DNA of 64,000 nt from Actinoplanes sp. TBRC 11911 (GTDB taxonomy: Bacteria > Actinomycetota > Actinomycetes > Mycobacteriales > Micromonosporaceae): positions 558,001 through 622,000 of the forward strand of contig NZ_JABBNC010000001.1 of assembly GCF_012933445.1 (NCBI RefSeq), written 5' to 3'. Shown one piece after another: positions 8,433 through 17,807 of this stretch. A program made the translations under genes and the position numbers. Within the stretch, counting starts at the first letter, position 1, and every line of letters starts with the position of its first letter. Under the pieces are notes generated by a model. The model searched no databases. It was not told the origin of the DNA and saw nothing but the letters and a program-made list of their open reading frames with translations.

Positions 8433-8828
8433 ATGCACTCTCTCGTCCTTCCGCTCGTCGCCGCCGTCGGCCTGGGAGTCGCTCCGGCTCCCGCCACGGC
8501 CGACTCGTTCCGGCTGGTCGCCGGCGGTGTCGTCGGACACGGGACCTACCAGCGGAACCCGATCCGCATCGCCGGCACCCTGACCGGGAAGGGGCCGTCT
8601 CGCTGTGCCGCGATCCAGGTCGCCCGCAGCGGCCCGGCGGACGGCATCGAATGGCACACGTTCGGCCGGCACTGCGGCCGGGGCCGGACCAGGTTCCGGG
8701 TCGAGGCGTCCTACCTGTTCCGTGGCGTCTATCCGCCGGTGCGGCTCTGCGCCGGCCGCACCATCCACCAGGCCGAACGCGGCCGCTCATGTGACCGGTA
8801 CCAGCCGCCGGTGGATCGATCTGAATAA
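8433..8828 (+). CDS. Small secreted Cys-containing protein
   Basis: The 131-residue product has a clear signal peptide (MHSLVLPLVAAVGLGVAPAPATA) and a mature part of about 108 residues with four cysteines (SRC, RHC, LC, SC) that could form two disulfides. AAGGAG lies six bases before ATG 8433. It is encoded divergently from the ECF sigma factor, with a 155-bp intergenic region, so it may belong to its regulon (inference). I do not recognise the family. Confidence 0.78.
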   Translation: MHSLVLPLVAAVGLGVAPAPATADSFRLVAGGVVGHGTYQRNPIRIAGTLTGKGPSRCAAIQVARSGPADGIEWHTFGRHCGRGRTRFRVEASYLFRGVYPPVRLCAGRTIHQAERGRSCDRYQPPVDRSE

Positions 8829-8843
8829 TCGGCCCGGACAGAC

Positions 8844-8862
8844 GTTTGTCCGCCGGACAAAC
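8844..8862. promoter_or_regulatory. Operator-like inverted repeat upstream of SDR gene
   Basis: GTTTGTCC-GCC-GGACAAAC is a perfect 8-base inverted repeat with a 3-base centre, 24 bp before the TTG start at 8887. An overlapping GGACA/TGTCC dyad begins at 8836. The form suits a dimeric repressor; no candidate regulator gene is adjacent. Confidence 0.6.
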
Positions 8863-8886
8863 CGTTCTTCAGAAGGGCCTTGTACG

Positions 8887-9705
8887 TTGAAACGAGTACT
8901 CGACCTGTTCCGGGTCGACAATCGCGTCGCCATCGTGACGGCGGCCGGCCGCGGTATCGGTGCCGCGTCGGCCGTCGCGCTGGCCGAGGCGGGCGCGGAC
9001 GTCGTGATCGCCGCCCGCAGCGGCGACCAGCTCGAGGCGGTGGCCGACCAGATCAAGGCGGCCGGGCGCCGCGCCCGTGTCGTCGCGGCGGACCTCGACG
9101 ACGAAGCGACGATGCGATCGCTGGTCACCGCGGCCGTCGAGAGCTTCGGCCGCCTCGACATCGTGGTCAACAACCTGGGCGGCACGGCACCGGCCGCGAT
9201 CCTGGACACCACGGTGGACTTCCTGAACCAGGCCTTCCACTTCAATGTGGGCACCACGCACGCTCTGGTCACCGAGGCCGCGCCGGTCATGGCGCAGACC
9301 GGCGGCGGCGCGGTGGTGAACGTCGGCGCCGTCTTAGGCCGGGTCGCCGGCCGCGGCTACCTGGCGTACGGCACGGCGAAGGCGGCATTGCTGCACTACA
9401 CCCGGCTCGCCGCGGAGGACCTTTCGCCCGGCATCCGGGTGAACGCGGTCTCCCCCGGCCCGACCGCCACGTCCGCCTTGGAGGGATTCCTCGCCAACGA
9501 GCAGGCGCGGCAGGCCATGGAGGGGGCGATTCCGCTGCGCATGGTCGGCTCGGCGGACCACATCGCCGCCGCCGTCCTCTATCTGGCGTCGCCGGCGTCC
9601 GGCTTCCTCACCGGCAAGGTGATCGAGGCGGACGGCGGCCTGCAGCGGGCGGCCCTGGACATGCCGTTCCCCGACCTCGCGATCGAGGCGTCCCCCCAGC
9701 CCTGA
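8887..9705 (+). CDS. SDR-family oxidoreductase lacking the canonical catalytic Ser
   Basis: The 272-residue protein has the classical SDR cofactor motif TAAGRGIG (about 18-25), NNLGG, and YGTAK (Tyr-xxx-Lys). The strand that normally ends in the catalytic Ser reads VVNVGAVLGR instead of the usual NISS-type sequence, so Ser is replaced by Gly/Ala. The C-terminal LTGKVIEADGG matches the SDR consensus. Such proteins may be inactive, use another residue, or bind ligands. The TTG start follows AGAAGGG with normal spacing. The preceding palindrome at 8844-8862 is probably its operator. Substrate unknown. Confidence 0.83.
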   Translation: MKRVLDLFRVDNRVAIVTAAGRGIGAASAVALAEAGADVVIAARSGDQLEAVADQIKAAGRRARVVAADLDDEATMRSLVTAAVESFGRLDIVVNNLGGTAPAAILDTTVDFLNQAFHFNVGTTHALVTEAAPVMAQTGGGAVVNVGAVLGRVAGRGYLAYGTAKAALLHYTRLAAEDLSPGIRVNAVSPGPTATSALEGFLANEQARQAMEGAIPLRMVGSADHIAAAVLYLASPASGFLTGKVIEADGGLQRAALDMPFPDLAIEASPQP

Positions 9706-9716
9706 CGCGACCGGCC

Positions 9717-10265
9717 TCACCGCCGCGGTGGTGAGGCCGGCGCCCCGGCCGCGCCGCGCCGGCGCTGATAATGGCGAGCGGCCTTGCTGCGACTGCCGCA
9801 GCCGTCCATCGAACACCAGCGCCGGGTGCCGTTGCGCGAGGTGTCGTAGAAATAGAGATTGCAGGCGGGATGGGCACAGCGCCGAATGCGATCAGCCGAC
9901 CCGCTGAGCAATTCGAGATAGTCCTTGACCGCCCGCCACGCCGGCACCCAATCAGATTCAACGTCATAATCTTCCCGTACGCCGTGCGGGCCGATCGCGA
10001 ACCGCACCACGCCGTACGACAGCACCCGGTTGACCCCGTCCTCGGCGGCCGGCCCCGGTTCTTCCAAGATCCGGCGTAGCGCGCCACGAGCCTGCCGCAG
10101 CGGCCCCTCGACGGCGCCCGCGTCCCCGGCGAAGTGGTGCTCCGCAAGCCAAGCCGGCAACTCGCCAGGACTGTCGAACAGGTCGACGATCTCGCTCCGG
10201 TCGAGCCACTGCGTGTTCACCAGGTCCAGGGCGAGTGGCTCGCCGACCAGCGGTCGCTGCACCAT
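9717..10265 (-). CDS. CGNR zinc-finger / ABATE-domain transcriptional regulator
   Basis: The 182-residue protein has the N-terminal ABATE pattern (GEPLALDLVNTQWL) and a C-terminal zinc finger CAHPACNLYFYDTSRNGTRRW, then CSMDGCGSRSKAARHYQRRR (CGNR motif here CGSR). These actinobacterial one-component regulators bind DNA through the C-terminal finger. It is transcribed away from the PNPOx-like gene at 10349, sharing an 83-bp intergenic region, and probably controls that gene and itself. Confidence 0.88.
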   Translation of the reverse strand: MVQRPLVGEPLALDLVNTQWLDRSEIVDLFDSPGELPAWLAEHHFAGDAGAVEGPLRQARGALRRILEEPGPAAEDGVNRVLSYGVVRFAIGPHGVREDYDVESDWVPAWRAVKDYLELLSGSADRIRRCAHPACNLYFYDTSRNGTRRWCSMDGCGSRSKAARHYQRRRGAAGAPASPPRR

Positions 10266-10348
10266 CCCGCGATCTTACCACCAAAGCCCTCTTGACAGGT
10301 GAGATATTCTAACCCCCAAAGGCTTCGAGAACGGTGAGAGGGTGCACG

Positions 10349-11002
10349 ATGCCGCATCGCTACCTGCAAGAGCTCACCACCCAGTCCGTCGCCGCCGCGC
10401 AGCAGCGCTATGGCAGCCGCACCGCCATGGCACGCGTGACCGCCGGCTGGCACACCGACGCCCTGCTCGACGACGACGCGGCCGCCTTCATCACCGAGCG
10501 CGACGGCTTCTACCTGGCCACCGTCGGCGAGACCGGCTGGCCGTACGTGCAATATCGCGGCGGCCCACCGGGTTTCCTGCACGTGCTCGACCCCGACGAC
10601 GCCAACCACAGCGTGCTGGCCTGGGCGGATGTCCGGGGCAACCGCCAGTACCTGTCGGTCGGCAACCTCACCGCCGCACCCCGGGTGTCGCTGTTCCTCA
10701 TGGACTACGCCCACCGGGCCCGCCTGAAAATCATCGGCACGGCAACGACTTTCGACGTACGCGACGGCATCCCCGACCACCTCGGCAAGAGGTTAGCCGC
10801 GAACCTGGCCGACGGCATCGTGGAGCGGCTCGTCACCGTCACCGTCCAGGGCCACGACTGGAACTGTTCGCAGCACATCACCCCGCGCTACACCGAGGCC
10901 GAACTGGCCGGCGCCTTGGCACCGGTCCGCGCGGAACTCACCCGCCTGCGCGCCGAGAACGCGGCTTTGCGCGAGCAACTCGCGCTGCGAGCCGGAGTCT
11001 GA
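10349..11002 (+). CDS. Pyridoxamine 5'-phosphate oxidase-like FMN protein
   Basis: The 217-residue product has a split-barrel flavin-binding domain: ERDGFYLATVGETGWPYVQYRGGPPGFLHVLD, then NRQYLSVGNL, and VSLFLMDYAHRARLKIIGTA. A C-terminal helix (ELTRLRAENAALREQLALRA) looks like a leucine-zipper coiled coil for dimerisation. These proteins usually reduce or sequester small substrates with FMN or F420. ATG 10349 is preceded by GAGAGGG at about seven bases. An upstream GTG at 10334 is less likely. Divergent from the CGNR regulator, its probable controller. Confidence 0.85.
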   Translation: MPHRYLQELTTQSVAAAQQRYGSRTAMARVTAGWHTDALLDDDAAAFITERDGFYLATVGETGWPYVQYRGGPPGFLHVLDPDDANHSVLAWADVRGNRQYLSVGNLTAAPRVSLFLMDYAHRARLKIIGTATTFDVRDGIPDHLGKRLAANLADGIVERLVTVTVQGHDWNCSQHITPRYTEAELAGALAPVRAELTRLRAENAALREQLALRAGV

Positions 11003-11046
11003 GCGGCCGGCGTGTCCACTCCGGACGCCCGCAACGGGCGGCCGGG

Positions 11047-11406
11047 TCAGGTGATGCCGAGCAGGCGGTGGATGGCCACGGCGGACAGCTTGGTCTTGGA
11101 CAGGAAGCCGGCGACCGGGGCCTCGGCGATCAGATCCGCGTAGTCGGCCTCGGCGTACGAGGAGATCATGATGAGCCGGCCCGCGTGGCCGCTGGCCGCC
11201 AGCACCCGGGCCACGTCGAAGCCGGATTCCGCGCCCAGGCGGATGTCGACCAGCACGATGTCCGGGCGGAGCGCGCCCACGCGCTGGACCGCCGCGGCGC
11301 CGCTGTCGGCGACCCCGGCCACGATCACGCCCCCGCGTTCCAGCGAGGCCCGGGCGACATCGAGAAAGTTCTCGTCGTCGTCGACGATCACACACCTCAA
11401 CTGCAC
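11047..11406 (-). CDS. Single-domain response regulator receiver protein
   Basis: The 119-residue protein is only a REC domain: acidic pocket VIVDDDENF (Asp 9-11), phosphoacceptor Asp 54 in VLVDIRLG, Ser 82/83 in MISSY and Lys 104 in FLSKTKL. There is no DNA-binding or other output domain. It lies 49 bp downstream of, and on the same strand as, the trifunctional kinase, so it is the obvious phosphotransfer partner. Output would be through protein contact (as with CheY) or phosphate buffering; that is inference. Confidence 0.88.
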   Translation of the reverse strand: MQLRCVIVDDDENFLDVARASLERGGVIVAGVADSGAAAVQRVGALRPDIVLVDIRLGAESGFDVARVLAASGHAGRLIMISSYAEADYADLIAEAPVAGFLSKTKLSAVAIHRLLGIT

Positions 11407-11455
11407 TCAGCCATCCTTCCACCGACGGGACGTCCGCGGCTCGCTCACATGGACA

Positions 11456-14400
11456 TTATTGACCCGGTTTGGTGCTGGCCGTGGTGATCGGAAGCTCCGC
11501 GGTCAGTCTCGTCCCGCCGCCGTCCGGGCTGTTGACCCGCAGCCGCCCGCCGAGCGCCTCGACACGGTCCTTGAGACCGACCAGGCCGGTGCCGCCGCCC
11601 ACCACCGCGCCGCCGGTGCCGTCGTCGGTCACCGTGACGCGTAGCAGGTCGCCCACCACCTCGGCATGGATGCTCACCGCCGACGCGCGGGCGTGCTTGG
11701 CCGCGTTGGTCAGCGCCTCGGCCACGATGTAATACACGCTGACCTCGACGGGCTCGGGCAGGCGCTGATCGGCGAGCAGGTCCAGGCGTACCGGAATCGT
11801 GGAGCGCCGGGCCAGCGCGTGCAGCGCGGGCCGCAACCCGCCGGTCGCCAGGACGGCCGGGTGGATGCCCCGGGCGATCTCGTGCACCTCTTCCAATGCG
11901 TCGTTGGCGCTGGCCACCGCCTTGACGAGCTGGGCGCGCAACTCCTCCAGCCCGGGCGGGACTGCCGCCTGCGCCTCGCGTAGCCACAGCGCCAGCGACA
12001 CCAGCCGCTGTTGGGCGCCGTCGTGCAGGTCGCGCTCGATGCGCTGACGTGCCTGGTCGGCGGCGGCGACGATGCGCGCGCGGGAGGCGGCCACCTCGGC
12101 CCGTGCCTCGGCGTTCGCGATCGCGGTCGCCACCAGTTCGGCGAAGGCGGACAGCCGGGTCTCGCTGTCCGGCGGCGGCGATTCGTCGCCTATGGACCCC
12201 GCGAGCAGGACGCCCCACAACCGGCTCTCGGCACTGATCGGCACGCCCACCGCGGCCTGCCAGCCCCACTCGTCGATGGCGATCTGGCCGATCGGTCCGG
12301 TGGCCTCGGCGCGGTAGATGCGGGCGGCGCGCTGCGTGTTGAAGACGAGAGTGGTCACGTTCGTCCCGCCGAGGGGCAGGCGGGTGCCCAGCGGTGTCGG
12401 GGGAACGCCCTCCCGGGCGGTCCACATGCCGACGATCTCCATCATCTCGGACTCGTCGTAGCGGATCAGGGTGGCGAAGTCGACGCCGAGCAGTTGCCCG
12501 GCCTCGGCGGCCACCGTCGCGAACACCGCGTCCGGCGGCTCGGCCCGGGCGACCAGAGTGGCCACCCGTCGCAGTGCCGCCTGCTCGTCGGCGATGCGCC
12601 GGTACCCCGCGTAGAGCTGGGCGTTGTCCAGCGAGACTGCGAGTTGCCCGGCGATGAGCCCGACCGCCTCCAGCCGCCCGGTCGTGAAAGCCCCTCGGAT
12701 GAGTCGATTTTCCAGCAGGAGCACCGCGCGCAGCGCACCGCGGCCGAGGACCGGTACGGCCAGCAGCGAGCAGCAGGCGAGGCCGTCGAAGTACGGGTCG
12801 CGGGCGAACCGGTCGTCGGTGGTGGCGTCGCTGACGGCCAGCGGTTCCTGGGTGCGGTGCAGGTAGCGCAGGACCGACATCGGCGCCGCCGGACCGCCGG
12901 GCAGCAGCCAGTCCTCGCGGGCCTCGTCCCACAGCACGAGATCCACGCCGGTGGCGCCGGTCATCGCGCTCAGCACCTCCGCGACCCGGGCGTGCAGGTG
13001 TTCGACGCTCGTCTCCGAGCTCAGGGCCCGCGACGCGGACAGGATGCCGAGCAGGTCGGTGGCGCCGGCCGTGACCGTGGCACGGCGCGGGTGGTCGTCG
13101 GCCTGGCCGTCCTCGGGCGACGGGTTGAGGCCCGGGTAGGCCCATTCCATCTGCTCGGCCTTGGCCGGGGCGCCCCAGGCCAGGTATTGCTCGCGGGCCT
13201 GGGCGAGGAGCTCGTAGCCGGTGTGTTCGAGGCCGTGCGCCAGGTAGAAGTGGCCGGCGCGTTCCGCGATCAGGGCCCGGTGCCACGGGCGCTGCCGCTT
13301 CTCGACCTCGCGCCGGGCGGAGTCGTACGCGAAGGCCGCGGCGCGGAAGTCGCCCATGGCCCACGCCTGCTCGGCCTCCACGAGCCGCAGCAGGTGCAGG
13401 AAGTTGTCCGGTGCGTCGGCGGCGCGGGCGCCCAGCCACCGCAGTACATCGTCCAGTTCGGTCAGCAGGGCGGCACGCTCGTCGCCGTGCGCGGACCGGG
13501 CCTGCCCGGCGAGGCCGAGCCCGTACAGCGGGTGGGCCAGGGCGCTCACCGTGAACCCGGTGATGACGGGCAGGAGGCGTACGGCTGCCGCCCCTTGCCG
13601 TGCCAGCTCGGCCGGGTCTCCGAAGATCGCGGCGGCGATCGCCCGGCACAGGTGAACGTGGATCACCACCAGGGGGTTGCCCGCGTACCGATCGATCGGG
13701 ATCGGCTCGGCGGCCGCGGCCGAGCCGGTACGGCGCAACACGTCGGCGAGCCAGTCGTAGCTCTCCAGCCACAGCGAGGTCTGCCCGCTGCCGGTCCGCC
13801 GTGCGAAAGCCTGCGCCGCGTTCACCTGGGCCATGCAGGCGTCCAGCACCGGCCCGCAGTCCAGCAGCCCCACCACCGTCTGGTGGTACGTGTAGCTCGC
13901 GTTTGACAGGTCGCCGCCCGCGGTCAGCCCCTCACGGGCGCGCAGGCTTTCCTGGATGCTGTTCTCCACCGGCTCGAACCAGGAGGTCAGGAACGACACG
14001 GCCAGGCGGGCGTGCGAGGTGTCCGGCTCGTAGGACCGGCTCTCGCCGAGCGCGAGGATCCGCCGTGCCGTCCGGTAGGCCGCGGTGTAGTCGCCGCTGC
14101 GGGTGATGGCGTGGAAGGCCGCGTTGGCCGCCGATCCGACCAGGGTGTGCCCCGGTCCGTGCTCGGTCCAGATGCGCAGCGCCTCCAGGCCCGCCCAGGA
14201 ATACGTGACCTGGTCGCCGACGAAGTAGACCGGTGCCAGCATCGCGTTGAGCAGGCTGCCCGCGGTCAGCAGCGCCGGATCGGTGAGATCGGGGCGGGCC
14301 ATGTCGCTGGCGAGATCGGTGTGGTCCAGCCAGTCGTAGAGCCGGGCGAACTGCCGGTCGATGGCCGCCGGCATGCGTTCGTCGTCGGGCACGTCGATGC

Positions 14401-16822
14401 CGCACTCGCGCAGCGACCTGATCACCAGCTCGATGGCCTCGGTGAAACGGTTCCGGTGCGTCAGCCCCTTCACCTGCAGCGCGGTCGCGGCCCGGCGGTC
14501 CAGCACGGTGGCGGCCAAGCCCTCGAGCGCCCGGTAGTCGTCGTCGGCCTCGTCGAGACGTCCCAGGCTGAACAGCGCGGCGTGATGCAGGGTGTGCAAC
14601 TCGATGAGGGCGTCGGTGCCGGAGTCGTCGGCCAGCGTGAGCGCGGCCGACAGCAGCGCGTGCACCAGCGCGAACTCGCCGATCTGCGCCACCTCGTCGG
14701 CGGCGCGTCGCAGCAGAGCGGACACCGCGCGGCGTTCGCCGGGCTCGGTGACCGCGGCGGCCACCGGCAGGTATTGCTCCGCGGCGACGGCGAAGAGGGA
14801 CGGCTCGGCCGCGAGCCGCCGCGCCATGGCCAGATGCAGCTCGGCGCGCCGGTCCGGGCCGAGCCCGTTCAGCACGTCCTCCCGGATCCGGTCGTGCCGG
14901 AACCGCACCGCGTCCTCGGCGCCGGCCTCGGTCGCCAGGATGCCGTCGCGCAGGGCCGGCTCCAGCAGGTCCGGCACCTCGCCCGGTGCGGCGATCGCGA
15001 TCTCGAGCACGCTCAGCTTGGCGCGGCCGCCGAGGCAGGCCATCGCCTCCACGGCCCGGCGGGACCGCTCCGGCATGGCCGCGACCCGGGCCGCCGACAA
15101 CCCGCCGGCCTCGGCCTGGGTCAGATGCGCGCGGACCGCCGCCGGGTCCCACCGCCAGCCGTCCGGCGCGGCGGTCAGCACGCCGTCGCGGCGCAGCGCG
15201 TTGAGCAGTTCCACGGTCTCGTACGGGTTGCCGTGGCAGTGTGGCTGCAGCACCTCACCCAGTTCGTCCGCGGCGGCGGGGGCGACGTGCAGCGTCTCGC
15301 TCAGCATGGCGACGAGGTCGGGCCCGGTGAGATTTTCCAGCGCCACGTGCGGCACCGCGGCCTCGCTCCAGCGCTCCAGCATGGCGGCCAGCGCGTGCGA
15401 CGGGTCCACGTGGCCTTCCCGGTACGCGGCGACCAGCAGCAGACCCTCGGACCCCTCGTTGCTGAGCACCATGTCGACGAAACCCAGCGGGACGCCGCCG
15501 CCCCACTGCAGGTCGTCGATGAAGACCACGAGCGGGCGTCTCTTGGACGCCACCGCGCGCAGCGCCCCCGCGGCCACCATCTGCGCGCGCACCCCCGCGG
15601 TCAGCGGGTCACCCAGCTCACCCGGCCCGAGCAGCGTCGCGAACTCGGGCACCACCGTGGCGAGCAGGCCCGCGTTCGCGCCCAGCGCGCGCAGCATCCG
15701 GACCCGGATCGGGGCGACCTCGTCCTCGGGTTCGGCCAGCAGCAGCCGCCCGAACGAGGTGAAGGCCTGCTGGACCGCGTTGAACTCCTGATCCCGGCGG
15801 TACTCGTCGAACTTGCCGGCCACGAACCAGCCGCCGCTGGCGGTCACCACCGGCCGCAGCTCGTCGGTCAGCGCCGTCTTGCCCACCCCGGGCACGCCGC
15901 TGATCACCACTCCGGCGCATCGCCCGGCCAGCGCCTCCGCGAACGCCGCCTTGAGCACGGCCACCGGCTCGTCGCGGCCGACCAGCCGGGACGGTGGCAG
16001 CAGCCGGACCGGGAAGTCACGCTCGCCGACCCGGAACCGGCCGGGCTCGTCGCCCATCCGCGACAGGTCGTGCACCAGGCCGTCGGCCGACTGGTACCGG
16101 TTGTCCGGTTCCTTCTCCAGCAGATGCAAGATGATCTTCGAAAGCGGTTCCGGGAGGTCGGCGGGCGGGTCCGGCAGCCGGGCCAGGTGATCATGGATGA
16201 GACGCAGCGGATCGCCGGTGCCGAACGGGGGCTCGCCGGTCCCGAGTTCGTACAGGACCGCGCCCAGCGCGTACAGGTCGGCCCGCTGGTCGACGGCGCG
16301 GCCGGTCCGGCCGGTCTGCTCCGGCGCCAGGTACGCCAGCGTTCCCGGGATCTCGTTGTGGTGGGTGAACTCCGGGCGGATCTCGGCGATCGACGCGGCC
16401 AGGCCGAAGTCCACGAGAGTCGGCGTGCCGTCCGCGGCGACCACGATGTTGGCCGGGGTGAGGTCGCGGTGAATCACCTCGCGGCGGTGCACCTCGGCCA
16501 TGGCGCGGGCCAGCGCCAGCGCGAACCCGGCCAGGTCGTGCGCGGGCAGCGGTTTCGGCAGATCCGCCAGGGTGCTCTCGCCGGCGTCGGCCAGCACGAT
16601 CGTGCCGTCGTGCGACGACTCGTCGGCCAGCTGAGCGACACCCGTGACGCCGCGCATCCGCTCCAGGATCGCGGACTCGTGCCGCAGCCGGCGCCCGGCG
16701 TCCGGCCCGAGGGGTTCCTTCATGATCAGCGTGCGGCCGGCGCGCGACAGCCGGGTGACGCGTGTGCGGGCGCTTTCGTGCACGACCGCGAACCGAACGG
16801 GCGGATCCACGCCGTCCACCAT
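11456..16822 (-). CDS. Trifunctional Ser/Thr kinase - AAA ATPase - GAF - sensor histidine kinase
   Basis: This 1788-residue protein has, in order: a protein kinase domain (about 10-255; Lys 35 in IMKEP, HRDLTPAN at 118-125, DFG 138-140, APEQ); a predicted ATPase domain with Walker A GVPGVGKT (309-316) and Walker B VVFIDDLQW; a long helical TPR-like region (about 560-1240); two GAF domains (about 1270-1420 and 1440-1570); and a HisKA_3/HATPase unit with His about 1600 in ERDLHDGAQQRL and N-box ALTNAAKHA (Asn about 1706). This architecture is known from cyanobacteria and actinobacteria. ATG 16822 is chosen because TGGAGGTG precedes it. A receiver protein follows downstream. Confidence 0.92.
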   Translation of the reverse strand: MVDGVDPPVRFAVVHESARTRVTRLSRAGRTLIMKEPLGPDAGRRLRHESAILERMRGVTGVAQLADESSHDGTIVLADAGESTLADLPKPLPAHDLAGFALALARAMAEVHRREVIHRDLTPANIVVAADGTPTLVDFGLAASIAEIRPEFTHHNEIPGTLAYLAPEQTGRTGRAVDQRADLYALGAVLYELGTGEPPFGTGDPLRLIHDHLARLPDPPADLPEPLSKIILHLLEKEPDNRYQSADGLVHDLSRMGDEPGRFRVGERDFPVRLLPPSRLVGRDEPVAVLKAAFAEALAGRCAGVVISGVPGVGKTALTDELRPVVTASGGWFVAGKFDEYRRDQEFNAVQQAFTSFGRLLLAEPEDEVAPIRVRMLRALGANAGLLATVVPEFATLLGPGELGDPLTAGVRAQMVAAGALRAVASKRRPLVVFIDDLQWGGGVPLGFVDMVLSNEGSEGLLLVAAYREGHVDPSHALAAMLERWSEAAVPHVALENLTGPDLVAMLSETLHVAPAAADELGEVLQPHCHGNPYETVELLNALRRDGVLTAAPDGWRWDPAAVRAHLTQAEAGGLSAARVAAMPERSRRAVEAMACLGGRAKLSVLEIAIAAPGEVPDLLEPALRDGILATEAGAEDAVRFRHDRIREDVLNGLGPDRRAELHLAMARRLAAEPSLFAVAAEQYLPVAAAVTEPGERRAVSALLRRAADEVAQIGEFALVHALLSAALTLADDSGTDALIELHTLHHAALFSLGRLDEADDDYRALEGLAATVLDRRAATALQVKGLTHRNRFTEAIELVIRSLRECGIDVPDDERMPAAIDRQFARLYDWLDHTDLASDMARPDLTDPALLTAGSLLNAMLAPVYFVGDQVTYSWAGLEALRIWTEHGPGHTLVGSAANAAFHAITRSGDYTAAYRTARRILALGESRSYEPDTSHARLAVSFLTSWFEPVENSIQESLRAREGLTAGGDLSNASYTYHQTVVGLLDCGPVLDACMAQVNAAQAFARRTGSGQTSLWLESYDWLADVLRRTGSAAAAEPIPIDRYAGNPLVVIHVHLCRAIAAAIFGDPAELARQGAAAVRLLPVITGFTVSALAHPLYGLGLAGQARSAHGDERAALLTELDDVLRWLGARAADAPDNFLHLLRLVEAEQAWAMGDFRAAAFAYDSARREVEKRQRPWHRALIAERAGHFYLAHGLEHTGYELLAQAREQYLAWGAPAKAEQMEWAYPGLNPSPEDGQADDHPRRATVTAGATDLLGILSASRALSSETSVEHLHARVAEVLSAMTGATGVDLVLWDEAREDWLLPGGPAAPMSVLRYLHRTQEPLAVSDATTDDRFARDPYFDGLACCSLLAVPVLGRGALRAVLLLENRLIRGAFTTGRLEAVGLIAGQLAVSLDNAQLYAGYRRIADEQAALRRVATLVARAEPPDAVFATVAAEAGQLLGVDFATLIRYDESEMMEIVGMWTAREGVPPTPLGTRLPLGGTNVTTLVFNTQRAARIYRAEATGPIGQIAIDEWGWQAAVGVPISAESRLWGVLLAGSIGDESPPPDSETRLSAFAELVATAIANAEARAEVAASRARIVAAADQARQRIERDLHDGAQQRLVSLALWLREAQAAVPPGLEELRAQLVKAVASANDALEEVHEIARGIHPAVLATGGLRPALHALARRSTIPVRLDLLADQRLPEPVEVSVYYIVAEALTNAAKHARASAVSIHAEVVGDLLRVTVTDDGTGGAVVGGGTGLVGLKDRVEALGGRLRVNSPDGGGTRLTAELPITTASTKPGQ

Positions 16823-17017
16823 CCCGCACCTCCACGCCTGACCGCAGACCGTACGCCCTGGTCCGCCCCCATCCTTACGCGTACGGACAGGCGAACGCGA
16901 CTGTTGACCGTCCGGAGATCGGCACACAGCGCGAACGCCATCAGTACTGGACGTTACGTGAAGCAGCAGTTTACGTTTGACGCGACGTGTTCACAATCAC
17001 AGAACGGGAGGCGCGTG

Positions 17018-17806
17018 ATGGCCGGACGCGTGGCCGGAAAAGGCATCGTCATCACCGGCGCCGGGAGCGGCATGGGCCGGGCGATCGCGCTGGGCATGGC
17101 GGCCGAGGGCGCCGTCGTGGGCGTGCTGGACGTGGACGCGGTGGCCGCCCAGCGGGTCGCGAGGGAGATCGCCGGCATGTCCGCGCCGCCGGCCGTGGCC
17201 CTCGCGGCCGACGTGTCGCAGCGCAAAGAGGTCGCCGCCGCGCTGGACGCGTTCGTCGCCCAGGCCGGCCGGCTGGACGTGCACTTCAACAACGCCGGCT
17301 TCAACCGCCCGATGCACCTGCTCGACGTGACCGAGGAGAACTGGCACTCCATCATGGACGTGAACGCCCTCGGCGTGCTCATCGGCATCCAGGAGGCGGC
17401 CAAGCGCATGATCCCGAACGGGCGCGGGAAGATCATCAACACCTCGTCCATCGCCGGCCGGCAGGGATATGCCAGCTTCGCGCCGTACTGCGCGAGCAAG
17501 TTCGCCGTGAACGCCCTGACCCAGGCCGCCGCACGAGCCCTGGCCGAACACAACATCACGTGTACGGCGTTCGCGCCCGGCGTCGTCGACACTCCGCTGT
17601 GGACGCAGCTCGACGCCGACCTGATGGGCATCGGCGACTCGGCCCGGCCCGGCCAGGCGATGGCCGACTTCGCCGCGGGCATCCTGCGCGGGCGACCGGC
17701 CGAGCCCGGCGACCTCGTGGGCACGGCGCTGTTCCTGGCGTCGGCCGACTCCGACTACATCACCGGCCAGGTCATCATGGCCGACGGCGGGATGGTGCTC
17801 GTCTGA
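17018..17806 (+). CDS. SDR-family oxidoreductase (polyol/acetoin reductase-like)
   Basis: The 262-residue protein has TGAGSGMG (cofactor loop, about 14-21), NNAGF, Ser in INTSSIAGRQG, YCASK (Tyr/Lys) and the C-terminal ITGQVIMADGG. The LDVD segment after strand 2 suggests NAD(H) preference. Overall it resembles acetoin/diacetyl reductases and sorbitol-type dehydrogenases; the true substrate is not known. GGGAGG lies six bases before ATG 17018. It faces away from the large kinase gene across a 195-bp intergenic region in which I see no convincing operator, and converges on the type VII cassette, with only one base between stops. Confidence 0.87.
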   Translation: MAGRVAGKGIVITGAGSGMGRAIALGMAAEGAVVGVLDVDAVAAQRVAREIAGMSAPPAVALAADVSQRKEVAAALDAFVAQAGRLDVHFNNAGFNRPMHLLDVTEENWHSIMDVNALGVLIGIQEAAKRMIPNGRGKIINTSSIAGRQGYASFAPYCASKFAVNALTQAAARALAEHNITCTAFAPGVVDTPLWTQLDADLMGIGDSARPGQAMADFAAGILRGRPAEPGDLVGTALFLASADSDYITGQVIMADGGMVLV

Positions 17807-17807
17807 C

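Noticed and set aside
14012..17017. Very long open frame on the plus strand running into the SDR gene
   Set aside because: It is the antisense of the trifunctional kinase; the translation is Arg/Gly/His-rich low-complexity sequence with no domains. Long antisense frames are expected at this GC content.
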